Assembly: GCF_963675165.1 (NCBI RefSeq)
Contig: NC_087392.1
Location: 4,609,442 to 4,673,441, forward strand
Reading direction: 5' to 3'
Length of the DNA: 64,000 nt
Source: Halichondria panicea
Lineage: Eukaryota > Porifera > Demospongiae > Suberitida > Halichondriidae
Shown: piece after piece, positions 39,689-50,950 of the stretch
Layout of the letters: every line of letters begins with the position of its first letter
How positions within the stretch are numbered: the stretch's first letter is position 1
Position numbers and translations under genes: made by a program
Notes under the pieces: generated by a model
The model's database searches: none
Told to the model about the DNA's origin: nothing
Seen by the model: the letters and a program-made list of their open reading frames with translations, nothing else

Positions 39689-40250
39689 CGTTGACTATTG
39701 AGTATACTTCTCATCAATAATATTATCAGATCAGTGTTGTGTTTTATTGTCAGTGAAAATATGTGATTTTGTAACTATTATTATGATTATTCCAAAGCAT
39801 CAAGCCATCAGATCAGTTTTTATTGTACAGTATAATTTCAAAAGATACAATGAGACCACACATTAATTATATGAATTGTAGTATCGTGTAGATTTGTTGT
39901 CATTTGACTTTTAGACATAAAGACTCATCATTGTAACAACACAACAGTATTTATACAAAACACCAAGACAGTTCCTAGAAGGTTCTAGATCTATCTAATA
40001 ACAACTAGCATAGTACAAACAATCTACCAGAACATTCTAGAATACTCTACTAAATACATAATACAATTAGTTCACATTCCACATGAATGATCGTAGTTTA
40101 ATATAATAATAATAATAATAATAATATATATCTTTACAGTGATATTATACAGTGTGATAGTAGTGACATATTTAATATAAAGCTATAGAGTCACTGAAAG
40201 CTTGGACCATTTAAGGAACAGCTTGGTAATTATATATATACATGGTTATA
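39689..40250. other. 3' flank of helicase unit and LINE 3' end
   Basis: No gene. A (TAA)n microsatellite lies at about 40098-40126 and may be the 3' tail of the adjacent minus-strand LINE. Several TTCTAGAA-like repeats occur at 39975-40055. Confidence 0.4.
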
Positions 40251-41669
40251 TTATACATGGTATGTACGTGTATTAGCTATACATTTGTAACACGGACAGA
40301 GAAAATGAAAGGTGCAAAGATTGTTCGGGTCGAAGTTCTCCATAAAATGTTTCCACAGGTATTTTGTAAGGTGTGTTTTGTTTGTGTTCAACGATGACTC
40401 TAGATCCAAAACACCTCTTGGGAGTGCATTCCAGAGCCGGACTATACGGATGAAAAAGAAATTTCTCGTAGTCGTTAGCCTCGCGAATTTGTGCTCCAGT
40501 TTGACACCATTTGCTCTTGTCCTATTATTAACAAACTTGATGTACTTTTTCAAGTCATTTGCATCAGATGTGTCTTTCAGATTCCTGATTAACAGCATTA
40601 TGTCTTGAATTTCAAGCCAGTACATGAGCGGTAGATTCCTAAGCTCAAGAAGTCGAGATTTATAGTTATTTGAGTAGTCATTCAGAATATACTTCGTTGC
40701 TTTACGCTGTATTCTTTCTAGACTTTGAATGTGTTTTATAAGTTGCGGCCGCCACAATTGACAGCAGTAAGATATTTGGGATTTCACCAGTGAGCAATAT
40801 AGTATTTTCTTCAGGTGTATGGGTGAGTGGGGACGTATATTTCTTCTAATAACATAGAGCGCTTGGTAGGCTTTGGAGCAGATAAGGTCAAAATGCTCGC
40901 TCCACGATAGGCTATTTGAAACTATTACACCTAGGTCTTTCTGTGAATTTACAAAGGGAATATCAATCTGGCCAATGGTGTAAGGGGCTAATTCTTGAGA
41001 TGGAGTTTGGGTGGAGAACTGAATCGCACTGCATTTGGTGGGATTTAGGGCTAAGTTCCACTGCTTACACCAATCACTGATTGCCTTTAGGTCATCTTCA
41101 AGCCTTTGGTGATCTTCCATAGTATTTATGGTCTTTAGTAGCTTGACATCATCAGCAAAAAGGAAGCAGCTGGAATAGGTTATAATGTCAGGTATATCAT
41201 TTACATAAATTATGAAGAGGAGTGGCCCTAGGATACTTCCTTGGGGAACTCCGGATAACACTGCTTCTGTAGAAGACGCTATGTTGTTGAATTGTACATA
41301 GTGGGAGCGGTCACTTAAGTAATTCTTGAACCATAACCACAAGTCGCCTGTGATGCCTATTCTCCACAGTTTGTAGAGGAGTTCTTTATGAGGGACTGAG
41401 TCGAAAGCCTTACAAAAATCTAGATATATCATGTCGACCTTATTTCTTTTGTCCAGGGCCTCATATACAATAGCAAATGCTGATAATAGTTGAGAACAAC
41501 ATAATTTGTTTTTCATGAAGCCATACTGCTGTTTAGATATTTTTGGACGAACAAAATCAATAATTTTGCTTGAAATGATAGACTCTAGAACCTTTGATAG
41601 AATACACATGTATAGTAGTTCAGAGCTATTCATCGTAAAGTTAACCCTGCCTGTAGCTATTATGTTCAC
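40251..41669 (-). mobile_element. Non-LTR retrotransposon (LINE) reverse transcriptase, 5'-truncated
   Basis: A 472-residue frame holds reverse transcriptase motifs: LDFCKAFDSVPHKELLYKLW, GVPQGSILGPLLFIIYVNDI and FADDVKLL, followed by the LNPTKCSAIQFS and LGVIVSNSLSW stretch and the RIQRKATKYIL region. This is the jockey/CR1-like pattern. The endonuclease domain and the first RT motifs are missing; the frame begins in the middle of the element, typical of incomplete reverse transcription. It may be recently active since the frame is open. Confidence 0.88.
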
Positions 41670-41707
41670 CAGCTGATGTCATATGAAGAGAGTGTCCCAA
41701 ACTGCTC

Positions 41708-42140
41708 TATAGTGAGTGCCTGTGCGTGGTCTCCTCCACATGCACCACTGATCTGAACAGCTCCTCCACTACAGCCTCGATCTCTCTCTCTGCCCCTTTG
41801 TTTGACTCTCCTCCTCCAAGAATAGCAACCTATACACTTAATAGTGTCAGTTTATGAAATTCAGTAGGAGAAATCCGGATCTATAATTTTGTATGGAGTT
41901 GAGGAGAGCATTATAATAATAAAGCGGGGAAATGAGGAGAGAATGGGACGGATAGATCAACAATACATCACTTGTCAGTGTTATACTATTAGAATTGCCA
42001 CTCAACATGAATGCATTCTGTACTCAGAGTAGGCTAACCTAGGGATAGTTGCATGTTGATGTGCATGAGTGCTTTCCCACGCACAGATCTTGAAGCCCCA
42101 CTTGACGACAGACACCACAGCATGACACTCGAATAAACGC
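41708..42140 (-). other. Possible minus-strand exons of an unrecognised gene
   Basis: On the minus strand, after a TGTATAG acceptor near 41829, an open segment reads VAILGGGESNKGAEREIEAV and VEELFRSVVHVEETTHRHSL then TAG (41708-41710). Further upstream (about 42075-42140) a segment after TTTGCAG reads RLFECHAVVSVVKWGFKI. The text looks protein-like but no family was recognised, and the LINE cuts close to the 3' end. It could be a gene tail or a relic. Confidence 0.3.
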
Positions 42141-42670
42141 TCTGCAAAATCAACCAAATTTTTGACCAACATTCAATCGATTTTCTCTGTTTAAAAAAGA
42201 TATATAATATTTATAGGGCTCCATACAGTGAATGTAGTGGAGGCTAAAATGTGTGATCTGCATTCAGTTATAGATGCTGGAATAGTACACATTGCGTTCC
42301 GTACACATTAGCTACCTCATGATATTGACTGTGGTACACACTATATAGATCTACAGCTAGATAGGGAGTGAATCACTTACTGTGGATCTTAGCTTCATGA
42401 TCAAACCACAACCATTAGAAGTTTGTGCATCCATGCACCTAGTAGCACTATTACATATGTGCATGTAAGACCTTGTTCAGCTTTCACAGGTTATGCATGG
42501 ATTGATGTGGTCAAATGAACAACTTCTTTGACTTGTGTTTACTTTCTGGTTACAGCTTTTATCATCTAGCTAGTGGGCAGTTGCCAGGTATTTTACACAT
42601 CATGAGCAAAGACCTTTGTCCAACTACCTTTTATATAGTCTACTAATGTCAAATTTTGCATTAAGGATGG

Positions 42671-42905
42671 ATGGAAATGAGAAAGAAAACGGGAGGGAAA
42701 AACAGTCCTCCTGTGGAAGCCTCAAAAGAGATAATCCCAGAAACCCCTCCTCCCTCCTCCCTCCTCCCCTCTCTGACAATCCCTGCAGCTGAGGAACAGA
42801 CCTCTCCTAGACGATTTGGTTCCCTAGCAGAAGCGAAGAAAATGTGCACGAATTGTTAGCTCAGACGAAGAGGATGAAGAAAGTTCTTCTGAAGTGAATG
42901 GATTA
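42671..42905 (+). pseudogene. SMARCAD1: SMARCAD1-like N-terminal exon, copy c
   Basis: Reads MEMRKKTGGKNSPPVEASKE, IIPETPPPSSLLPSLTIPAA and EEQTSPRRFGSLA, then a two-base loss shifts it out of KKRRKCARIVSSDEEDEESS. This copy keeps the base missing from the 12.2 and 37.7 kb copies but has its own break. Confidence 0.5.
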
Positions 42906-43312
42906 TTTAAACATAGAAAACCCAGCGACAGTTATTATTAAGTAATGTCCGATTCAGATTTAGATGCAAGTTATGGCACCTGATCATGAAAGAGTCCCCG
43001 AACTAGATCTACTGTGATGAAATGATTAAACTAGAGGTATATAGATGAGTATCTTTCAGCCACTACTGTACTTGGGACTTGTTTAATCTCGTGGTTCCTA
43101 CTTTTTAAGACTGTTGACATTTGTGTCAACCTGACCATACATTGAAGAGGAGAACTCCTCTTCAATCTATGACCTGACCTACATATAGCTGTAGGTACAA
43201 TGTGTGCATCTGCTGTGAGCATTTCTACACAACTGCTATAGATCTCATGCACACAGTTGAATCTGTTCACTCAATGCCTCAGTTATGGTCTATCCCTGTG
43301 TCCCCATGCAAG

Positions 43313-43445
43313 TACAATGTGTGTATAGGTCAGGCTGAGGATAAGGAGTTCTTTAGGAAGCGCTCTAGACTGTCTCATACTGGAGGAGGGACACATGCTC
43401 AAGAACATGAACTCACTGCGATACACACACCTCATGAAAATACAG
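43313..43445 (+). pseudogene. SMARCAD1: SMARCAD1-like DEGH exon, copy b
   Basis: Keeps YNVCIGQAEDKEFFRKRSRL in frame, but the motif II segment (ILEEGHMLKNMNSLRYTHLM) lies in another frame and its first Asp is Glu. The 5' flank matches that of 24242-24375 except for a 26-base palindrome inserted near 43140. Confidence 0.8.
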
Positions 43446-43526
43446 GTATGATCACAAACCACAAACATAGTGTGCTTCTATGTAAGGCTTGAGCGTGTGT
43501 ACACATACTTAAAGTGTGTTTGATAT

Positions 43527-43942
43527 TGTTGAGCTCTTATCTTGGTGTAGAGGGATTCTAGACAGGCTAGACAAATTAGCTAGAGACAGGCCCCTAGCTA
43601 TAGGCAACAACAACTAGTTATAGACAAATTGACTTCACAGTGTAGCTCTTAACCAAATTCTTAGATTGAGAAGCAAAACATCAACTGACAATACAGGGTA
43701 AAGTGAGGGTAAAACGAAGTTAAAGTGAAGTGAGGCAAAAAAAGTAAACAAAACCTTAAATACGTGGAGCGGGGCCCCAGAAGCTCGCATAACAACAAAG
43801 GGAGGAAGTGGAGCACTAACAATGAGAAAAGAGTATGATATCAACATCAACATCAAATCATGGTTAAGGTAGTAGTAAATATTACATAACATAAGGTGTT
43901 AATAAGGTTCTAATTTAAAGTAAGGTACATTGAGCGTGAACA
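43527..43942 (-). repeat. BEL/Pao 3' LTR (416 bp)
   Basis: On the minus strand it runs TGTTCACGCTC to CTCAACA, with TG...CA ends. It is nearly identical to 49877-50304 except for indels. Confidence 0.9.
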
Positions 43943-44000
43943 TACCACCGGCCAAGACCGGATGGTCTTACAAAACAAAAGAGGTGAGGAGATTGAGTGT

Positions 44001-45246
44001 TCAATTGTCAAATTGTTCATCATTCGGCAGGGTTACTGCGAGTTTCGTTATTGGCCGAGTATAAGTTCCGTTAGTGGTTCTAATCGTTGCCACGCATACT
44101 AAATTGTCTTTTCCTGGGTGAACTTCGATTACGTGGGCAAGAGGCCATTTGGTAGATATCAGAGAATCTTCATGGATTACAATTAAATCACCAGGTTGAA
44201 TATTTCGAGTGGGGTGCCGCCATTTGTTAAAGCGTCCAAGTTGGGAGATGTATTCTAAGGACCATCGCTTCCAGAAGTGCCTGAGTAGAGACTTGCACAA
44301 CTGCCAACGCTTGAGGGGGGAGGTGCATCCTGTGGGGGTGACTTCTGGGAGAGCTGTCAGTGGCTTCCCGATGAGGAAATGACCAGGTGTGAGAGCTTCA
44401 ATTCCATCGTCATTATTAGGGAGTGGAATGAGAGGTCGCTTCAATTTGGGTCAAGAGGGTGGAAAGTTCTTCATACGTCAATTTTACATCACCTAGAATT
44501 CATCTCAAATGAGTCTTTGTAGATTTGACCGCTGCTTCCCAGATGCCGCCAAAGTGAGGTGCATGCTGGGGAATGAACTTCCAGGTAATCTTCTTATCAC
44601 TGAGGTAGTGATTAACATTTTCTTGAGTGGATTGCATTTGGGAATTGGTAGAGATCTTTGAGTTCTCGAGCAGCTCCAACGAAGTTAGTGCCATTATCAC
44701 TCTAAATGAGCGAGGGGAGGCCGCGTCGAGAGATGAAGCGTTTCAGACACGCAATAAATGCGTCTGAGGTGAGGTCAGTCACTAATTCAAGATGGACTGC
44801 CTTCACTGTTAGAGAAACAAACACACAGATGTAGGCTTTAAATTGACTACTGTGAGTTTACGAACGTGTCCATATTTGATCATCAAAGGACCAGCATAGT
44901 CGACTCTGACTTTGTCAAATACCGAGCCAGGTGTGATCCTTTTGATAGGGAGTTGTCCAAGCATCTGAGGTTTGGGTCTTGCTGTGTACCTGTGGCAAAT
45001 AATGCATTTCCTAGCAACTGATCTGACTACCTTACGTCCACCAACAATGTGACAACGTCTGGATAGGGAGGCAGAGAGTAGAGTAGGACCTGCATGTAGT
45101 AATCGCTGGTGTTCATGTCGTATCATTAAGTGGGTGAGAGGATGTAAAATACCTGGTCGAGACTGATAGTTGGAGGTTTGAGAAAGTTGTTTTCTACCGC
45201 CTACTCTGAGAATATCAGAATCATCGATAAATGGTTGCAGAGACAA
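44001..45246 (-). pseudogene. BEL/Pao integrase and C-terminal domain, fragmented
   Basis: 45246-44809 encodes an HHCC zinc finger (HEHQRLLHAG, CIICHR) and the integrase start VDYAGPL. 44700-44500 encodes the later core, with SDNGTNF in one frame and PQHAPHFGGIWEAAVKS in another. 44444-44001 encodes the DUF5641-type tail (LTPGHFLIGKPL, FWKRWSLEYI, GDLIVIHED). Frames change between the pieces, so no complete integrase can be made. Confidence 0.85.
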
Positions 45247-45380
45247 GAGTGAACTGGAGTTGGAGAGATCCTTTGGAGTGAATCCAGGTCAGCTGCGAAG
45301 TGAGTTGCTTGAATGACCTTGATCCAGTAATTTTCTGCTGCTTGCAATTCAGTGGTTGTGAGATGAATTGATCCGTTCTG

Positions 45381-48194
45381 CTATATTCGAGAATTTCGAT
45401 TGAAACGAAGGGTCCAAGCAGCAACACGTTTTAAGGAGTCATCATTTGAAAATCGATCCATAGGGATGATGGGTGTGAGATCTTGAGTGAGTACAAGTAG
45501 TGACACTTCTTTTTCATCAACTTTAAGTTTGTTTGGAGGGAGAGGTAGTCTTTCAGGCCAATTAGTTGGTGGTTCTTTAAGCCAAGTGGGTCCATTCCAC
45601 CAGAGAGAGTGGTCAAGGAGTTCTGAGGGGTAGAGTCCTCTTGAGGCACAGTCAGCTGGGTTGTCAGCTGAGTGAACATGTCTCCATTTGTCAGGAGGGA
45701 TGAGATCGACTATGGTTGAGATTCTGTTTCCAACATATGTCTTGTAGCGTCTAGGACTTCCATCCAGCCAATTTAGTACAATTGTGCTGTCGGTCCAAGC
45801 ATGTGTGAGTGAGAGGGGAATATCGAGTACTTGTATGATATGATGGATTAGTCGAGCCAGTAGTTGAGCTCCACAGAGCTCTAGGTGAGGGATAGTTAGC
45901 CGCTTGATGGGTGCCACCTTGCTCTTAGACATCACCAAAGCAATGTGGATACGATTAGAGGTGTCTGTGATGCGTAGATAGACTACAGCTGCATAAGCAA
46001 GTTCAGAAGCGTCCGAGAAACCATGGATTTCTGTTAAGAAGGGTTTGGACTTCTTGTCAAAGTAGCATCGGGGAATGGGTATCTGTGAGAGTAGGTGCAG
46101 TTCTGTTCTCCATTGTAGCCAGGCGTCATGGACATGTTCAGGCACAGTGTCAACCTTTAGCTCCCATAGCTGCTGCATGAGAATCTTGGCCTTGATAGTA
46201 GAGGGAGAAAACCAACCTAGGGCATCAAAAGTCTTGGCAACATCTGAGACAAGACCACGTTTTGTCAGAGTTTCCAGTGGTGTGGGAGAAGGTACAGACA
46301 GTTTGAAACAATCCTTGGGAGCATTCCATTGAATTCCAAGTGTCTTTGTGTATTCTTCCATCGAGGGCATTTCTTGAATAGACTTGGGGTCTTTGAGGTT
46401 TGCTGGCAAGTGCTGGATAGCTCGTAGATCGCTAGAGTTCCACTTTCTTAGAAGAAATCCTCCTGCAGAGAATAAGTCCTGGAGTTGCCGTTGAAGCTCA
46501 ATAGCTTCTTGAACAGTATCAGCTCCTGTGAGTCCATCATCAACATAGAATGAAGTGTCCACGCTCTTGGCTGCAAGTGGGTATTCCATAGCGTGGTCGA
46601 TAGCATTTTGCTTGACAGCCATGTTAGCTGCAAATGAGGAAGCAGATACTCCGAAGGTGATGCGAGTCATCCTGTAGTCAAGCAGAGGGTCCTTTGGGTT
46701 GTTCCGCCACACAAAGCGATGGAGATCGCGATCGGTAGTGGTTAGTTCGACAGCCCGATACATTTTGCTAACGTCTGTGGTGAGAACAATTCGATGTGTA
46801 CGGAATCGAAGGAGAACATCAATAAGAGGGGGGTGAATGGTAGGTCCGACAAGCAGGCTGTCATTGAGTGAGATACCATTGCTGGATTTGGCAGAGGCGT
46901 CAAATACAACTCTGAGTTTTGTTGTCGTACTGTCTTCTTTTCGGACAGCATGCATGGGCAAATAGAACGTTTCTTGAGAGGGTTTGTGCATGTCTGCTTC
47001 TGGTACACATTCAGCGTGTTTGAGATCCATGTATTCGTTCATGACAGTAGCAAATTCATCAAATTGATCCTTTGAGTGGAGATATCGCTCAAGAGAGAGG
47101 AATCGGCGTACAGCAGATGATCTTGACTCTCCAAGAGGTTTTGTCCGAGGGTTTTTTGGAAGTGGTACGACAAATCTACCATCTTCACCTTTCTTGTGGG
47201 TTTCAGCAAAATGACGAACAACAGAGCGTTCTTCTGGTGAGTGATTTGAGACATCTCTTGGGCATTCTTCAATTTCCCAGAACTTGCGGAGAATGTCGTC
47301 ACCAGAGAGTGTGATTGCATGGTTAGCTGCAACATTTGAGGGGACTTTGAGATTGTCTGTTTTGCCAGTGAGTACCCATCCAAACTTAGTTTCAAAGGCA
47401 GTAGGTGTACCAGGGGGTCCATTCCGCCGGCCTTGCAACAGCACATCAGCGTAGACGTCTACTCCCAGGAGTATGTCAATTTTGTTAGGTTGGCCAAAGT
47501 CGGGATCTGCAAGGTGTAGATCGTTGAGGTGACTCCATTTGGCATTTAAGTGAACAGGTTGAGTGGGTAGATCACAGGTGACACGTGGGACAACAATTGC
47601 AGATATTTGAAGCCTTTCAACGGGTGGGCACAGAGTTGAGATTGAGAATGTGGCAACTGATTGCAAGGGAGATCCGCGAGACATACCAGTGATGCCAGAG
47701 ATGCGAATGTTCTGAGTTGACAATGGTAGTTGGAGAGATTGAGCCAATCGCTTGGATATGAATGAAGTGGAAGAGCCTGAGTCCAGTAGACCGCGCGCTC
47801 GGACACAAGTGCCATCGGGTGCGTTTACAAACATTTGACAAGTCATGAGTAGTGTAGTTCCAGAGCCAGACTGAGCATAACTTGAGACCATTGGTGCTAC
47901 TGCTAGAGCAGAAGATTCGGTAGAGGGAGGCTCTGACTGTTCTTTGTTTTTTGCAGACTCACGGTGAAGCAACGTGTGATGTGGCTTCTGGCATTTCCTG
48001 CAACGATTGTTGCTTCCGCAATTCTTTGAGAAGTGACCTGGTTTGAGACAATTAAGACATACATTGCTTGAGCGGACAGTGGACAACATCTTGTCGTGAG
48101 GGAGCAACTTGAACTGCGGACAAGCATACAAGGGATGCTTCTGAGTCTTACATATCGAACAATTAGGTGCATCTGGCGATTGTGAATTCGCCAC
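45381..48194 (-). pseudogene. BEL/Pao pol: zinc knuckles, protease, RT, RNase H
   Basis: A 937-residue frame. Residues about 10-75 hold CCHC-type knuckles (CLNCLKPGHFSKNC). About 130-150 hold the protease site LLDSGSSTSF. About 420-580 hold the RT with LRVVFDASAKS, LTTDVSKMYRAV and FYVDDGLTGAD. About 715-850 hold an RNase H-like GFSDASELAYAAVVY and HAWTDSTIVLNWL. A TAG at 45381-45383 ends it before the ELQAAENYW stretch that normally leads into the integrase finger. Confidence 0.9.
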
Positions 48195-49489
48195 AAAGGA
48201 GGCTGCTGATTTGGGAAATGGTTTCCGTATATCTGATGATAATATCTTCTAGGCTCACTTGAGCAGGTTTCTGAGGCTTGGGCATGAAGGTCAAGAAACT
48301 TGAGCAAATCATCGTAGTGAGGTGTTTTCTTGGAGTCTTGGCTAGCCTTTTGCCATTCAAACATAGTGTCCTTGTCAAGTTTCAATTCCAACAGGGCAGT
48401 GATGAAGGAGCCAGTGGGTTCTTTGTCCATAGCTTTGAGTGCTCGCAGATGCTGTTGAACAGTGTCATGGAAACGTCTGAGTTCTTTGCCTGATCCATCC
48501 TTTAAGCTTGGTACATCATATATTTTCCTGACGTGAGTTTGGTGTACGATACGTGGTCGATCATATCGAGCTTTGAGAGAGTCGATGGCTTCTTTGTACT
48601 GATTGCCTGAGTGCGATAGGCCTTCAATTACATGCTTGGCTGAACCGTCCTTTAGAGAGTGACGGAGGTATACTAGTTTCTCGGTATCGGAGATGTGAGG
48701 TTGTTCGTCAACTGCAATGCCAAATTGCTCCCAAAAGGTTTGCCAATGTAGCATTTCGCCATCGAATGTAGGAATATCGATTTTTGGTAGTTTAACACTG
48801 TGGGTTTCTGGGGTAGCCTTTGTGGAAGTAGAGTGTTCCTTTGAGCTTGAGCTTGAGAAGAGTAGTTTCTTAACTTTGACTGCCATACCAAATATGTTGT
48901 CTTCCTGCTTCTGTGTGTTGCTCATGAGTGGATCTGAAGTGTCAACAGTTATAGCGAGAATCTCGTTCCTGAGTTCAGAGAGTTCTTTCTTTAGGTCAGC
49001 CAGGTATTCTTGGTACAGTGAGATGAGATGAATCTCGCTACCATCATCTTTGAAATCATCAATCTTTTCGTTAATTGAAATAAGCCTTGCTTGGAATTGT
49101 GTCGAGCGTCGCTCGAGGATGCTGCGATTTGGGAGAGAATGAGTATCAACAGCAGGGGTAGATGGAGCGAGAGTTGGAGTGGTGGATCTGGCAAGATCCA
49201 TTACTGTTTGGATTCTGAGACTGAGATCAGCTATATCATCATCATGTTGGTCAAGGGTTTCTTGCCCTGTGGTAAGCTGACCTTCATCTTCAATGACATC
49301 GAGGATTGCGAAGTGACGGGTCTTGTAGTCACTGTCCAGATTCTCAAGACGTTTAGAGAGTTGTTGTGCATGAGTTACGATTGTTGGGTTGGGTTCTTTG
49401 TCTTCCAGCTCAGCCACCTTGGTAGCTAGTTTTGTGATGCTGGCCTTAATTGCACCTCTTCTTCTCTTGAGAGCTGGTAATTGAGACAT
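47903..49489 (-). pseudogene. BEL/Pao gag-like frame
   Basis: A 528-residue frame starting MSQLPALKRRRGAI. Its coiled N-terminal part and VKLPKIDIPTFDGEMLHWQT, FWEQFGIAVD, EKLVYLRHSLKDGSAKHVIE match the DUF1759 gag of BEL/Pao elements. True homology ends near 48200, after which the pol frame continues; the last 95 or so residues are out of frame. BEL/Pao elements usually have one gag-pol frame, so this is probably a mutation, though a programmed shift is possible. Confidence 0.85.
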
Positions 49490-49578
49490 AGTTAATCAAA
49501 GTCAAGTTCGACCACAACTATTTCGTGGTATAAAGTGTTCAATTCGCAAAGTTGCAAGAGTGTCGCGTCGATAATTGT

Positions 49579-49770
49579 GCACCCTTGTGCAGTAGATACA
49601 TCGATACTTGCACCTTTGTGCAGTAGAGTCAATGAGCGCGCACCCTTGTGCGGAATATACAACAATTGTGCACCTTTGTACAATCGAGAGGTATCGTGCC
49701 TCTGTGGTAGGGAATCGGCAAGTGAGCACCTTTGTGCAACGTTGCGAGGTTCGTTCGTGCACCTTTGTGC
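49579..49770 (-). repeat. Array of GCACCTTTGTGC hairpin motifs in the BEL leader
   Basis: Six copies of GCACC(T/C)TTGT(G/A)C start at 49579, 49610, 49640, 49670, 49726 and 49759, plus a weak one near 49697, giving a period close to 30 bases. Each can form a short stem (TGCAC/GTGCA) with a four-base loop. The array lies between the primer-binding region and the gag start, i.e. in the transcript leader. Confidence 0.75.
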
Positions 49771-49856
49771 AGGCGATTGAGTGGACTGTATTCGGGTTTC
49801 GGTGTGAACGCAAGAAAGGAGCTAGTCGTCAACAATTGATCCGTGGAGTAGTTATC

Positions 49857-49872
49857 CGGTTCGAAGGACCAA
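49857..49872 (-). promoter_or_regulatory. Candidate primer-binding site of the BEL element
   Basis: On the minus strand, TGGTCCTTCGAACC starts four bases after the 5' LTR. TGG at its start is the complement of a tRNA CCA end. The tRNA was not identified. Confidence 0.5.
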
Positions 49873-49876
49873 ATAA

Positions 49877-50304
49877 TGTTGAGCTCTTATCTTGGTGTAG
49901 AGGGATTCTAGACAGGCTAGACAAATTAGCTAGAGACAGGCTCCTAGCTATAGGCAACAACAACTAATTATAGACAAATTGACTTCACAGTGTAGCTTAA
50001 CCAAATTCTTAGATTGAGAAGCAAAACATCAACTGACAATACAGGGTAAAACGAAGTTAAAGTGAAGTGAGTCAAAAAAGGTAAACAAAAACCTTAAATA
50101 CGTGGAGCAGGGCCCCAGAGGCTCGCACAACAACAAAGGGAGGAAGTGGAGCACTAACAATGAGAATTGTTAGAAAAGAGTATGATATCAACATCAACAT
50201 CAAATCATGGTTAAGGTAGTTACGTAGTACATATTACATAACGTAAGGTGTTAATAAGGTTCTAATAAATGTTAATTTAAAGTAAGGTACATTGAGCGTG
50301 AACA
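49877..50304 (-). repeat. BEL/Pao 5' LTR (428 bp)
   Basis: This is the promoter-bearing LTR in the element's reading direction. Compared with the 3' LTR it has extra bases near 50165 and 50268 and lacks about 11 near 50048. Confidence 0.9.
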
Positions 50305-50426
50305 TCAGTTATGCTCTATATAAAAAGCAAATTTGTGTGTTGATGGATTGAAAATCGTCACCACTTATGGGTACCTTCCTGCACGCCACACTCTCCCATT
50401 AATTTCGTATGCCCCCTCCATGCATG

Positions 50427-50550
50427 CATGACGGTGCTGAGGTGCTGAGGCTGGTGGGTGGTGGGACAGTGGAAGAGGACACCCTCCACTACCAGTGTGC
50501 ACAGAGCAAGCTGCGACTGGAGCACGACGTCACAGCCTCCACTGACCACG
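50427..50550 (+). pseudogene. SMARCAD1: SMARCAD1-like C-terminal helicase exon, copy d
   Basis: Reads VLRLVGGGTVEEDTL, then, in another frame, AQSKLRLEHDVTASTDHG. The acceptor (CATGCAGGGATG in other copies) is deleted and GTGCTGAG is doubled, so the exon cannot be spliced or read normally. Confidence 0.75.
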
Positions 50551-50950
50551 GTGAGGGATGAGGGGGACATGGTCACAATATTGACACTGTGTTCAGTTAC
50601 ACGGTATGGGGAGTTACATCTAAAAGGCTTTGGTGGATGTAATCATTCATGGCTGTATACACAATATATTAACAGTGCTATGGCGGGGGGGGTCGGACAA
50701 GGATGAACCGTTACGTGAATTCTTATAGCCTCATTCCAAACTGATTTTTCTCCAAAATGGGGGGAAATCGAGGTTTTGCAAGCCTCTGTAGACACAGCTG
50801 GTCGAAAATATCCTGAGATTGTAAGCAGATTACATATTGGATTCTGTGGTAGATTGGTGCCTTTACTAATTACTACCAGCCACACCCTCCCTGTTTCCTG
50901 TAGAAGAGGGAAAACCCCATCCAAAGATACAAAAACAAAGTAGATCTAGC

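Larger units (their letters stand above)
43527..50304 (-). mobile_element. BEL/Pao LTR retrotransposon, decayed, 6.8 kb
   Basis: Bounded by LTRs at 43527-43942 and 49877-50304 and read leftward. It holds a gag-like frame, then zinc knuckles, aspartic protease, reverse transcriptase (FYVDD), RNase H, zinc-finger integrase and a DUF5641-type end, the BEL/Pao order. It has several breaks: a frame change between gag and pol near 48195, TAG at 45381, and shifts within the integrase. The LTRs differ by several indels of 9-12 bases, so the insertion is not recent. No target-site duplication is visible (GATAT at the left, TCAGT at the right), suggesting later rearrangement. It interrupts a helicase DEGH-exon unit. 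Confidence 0.92.

Noticed and set aside
49502..49813. Minus-strand frame with repeated HKGA residues
   Set aside because: The repeats come from the GCACCTTTGTGC hairpin array in the retrotransposon leader; all frames through it show such repeats.
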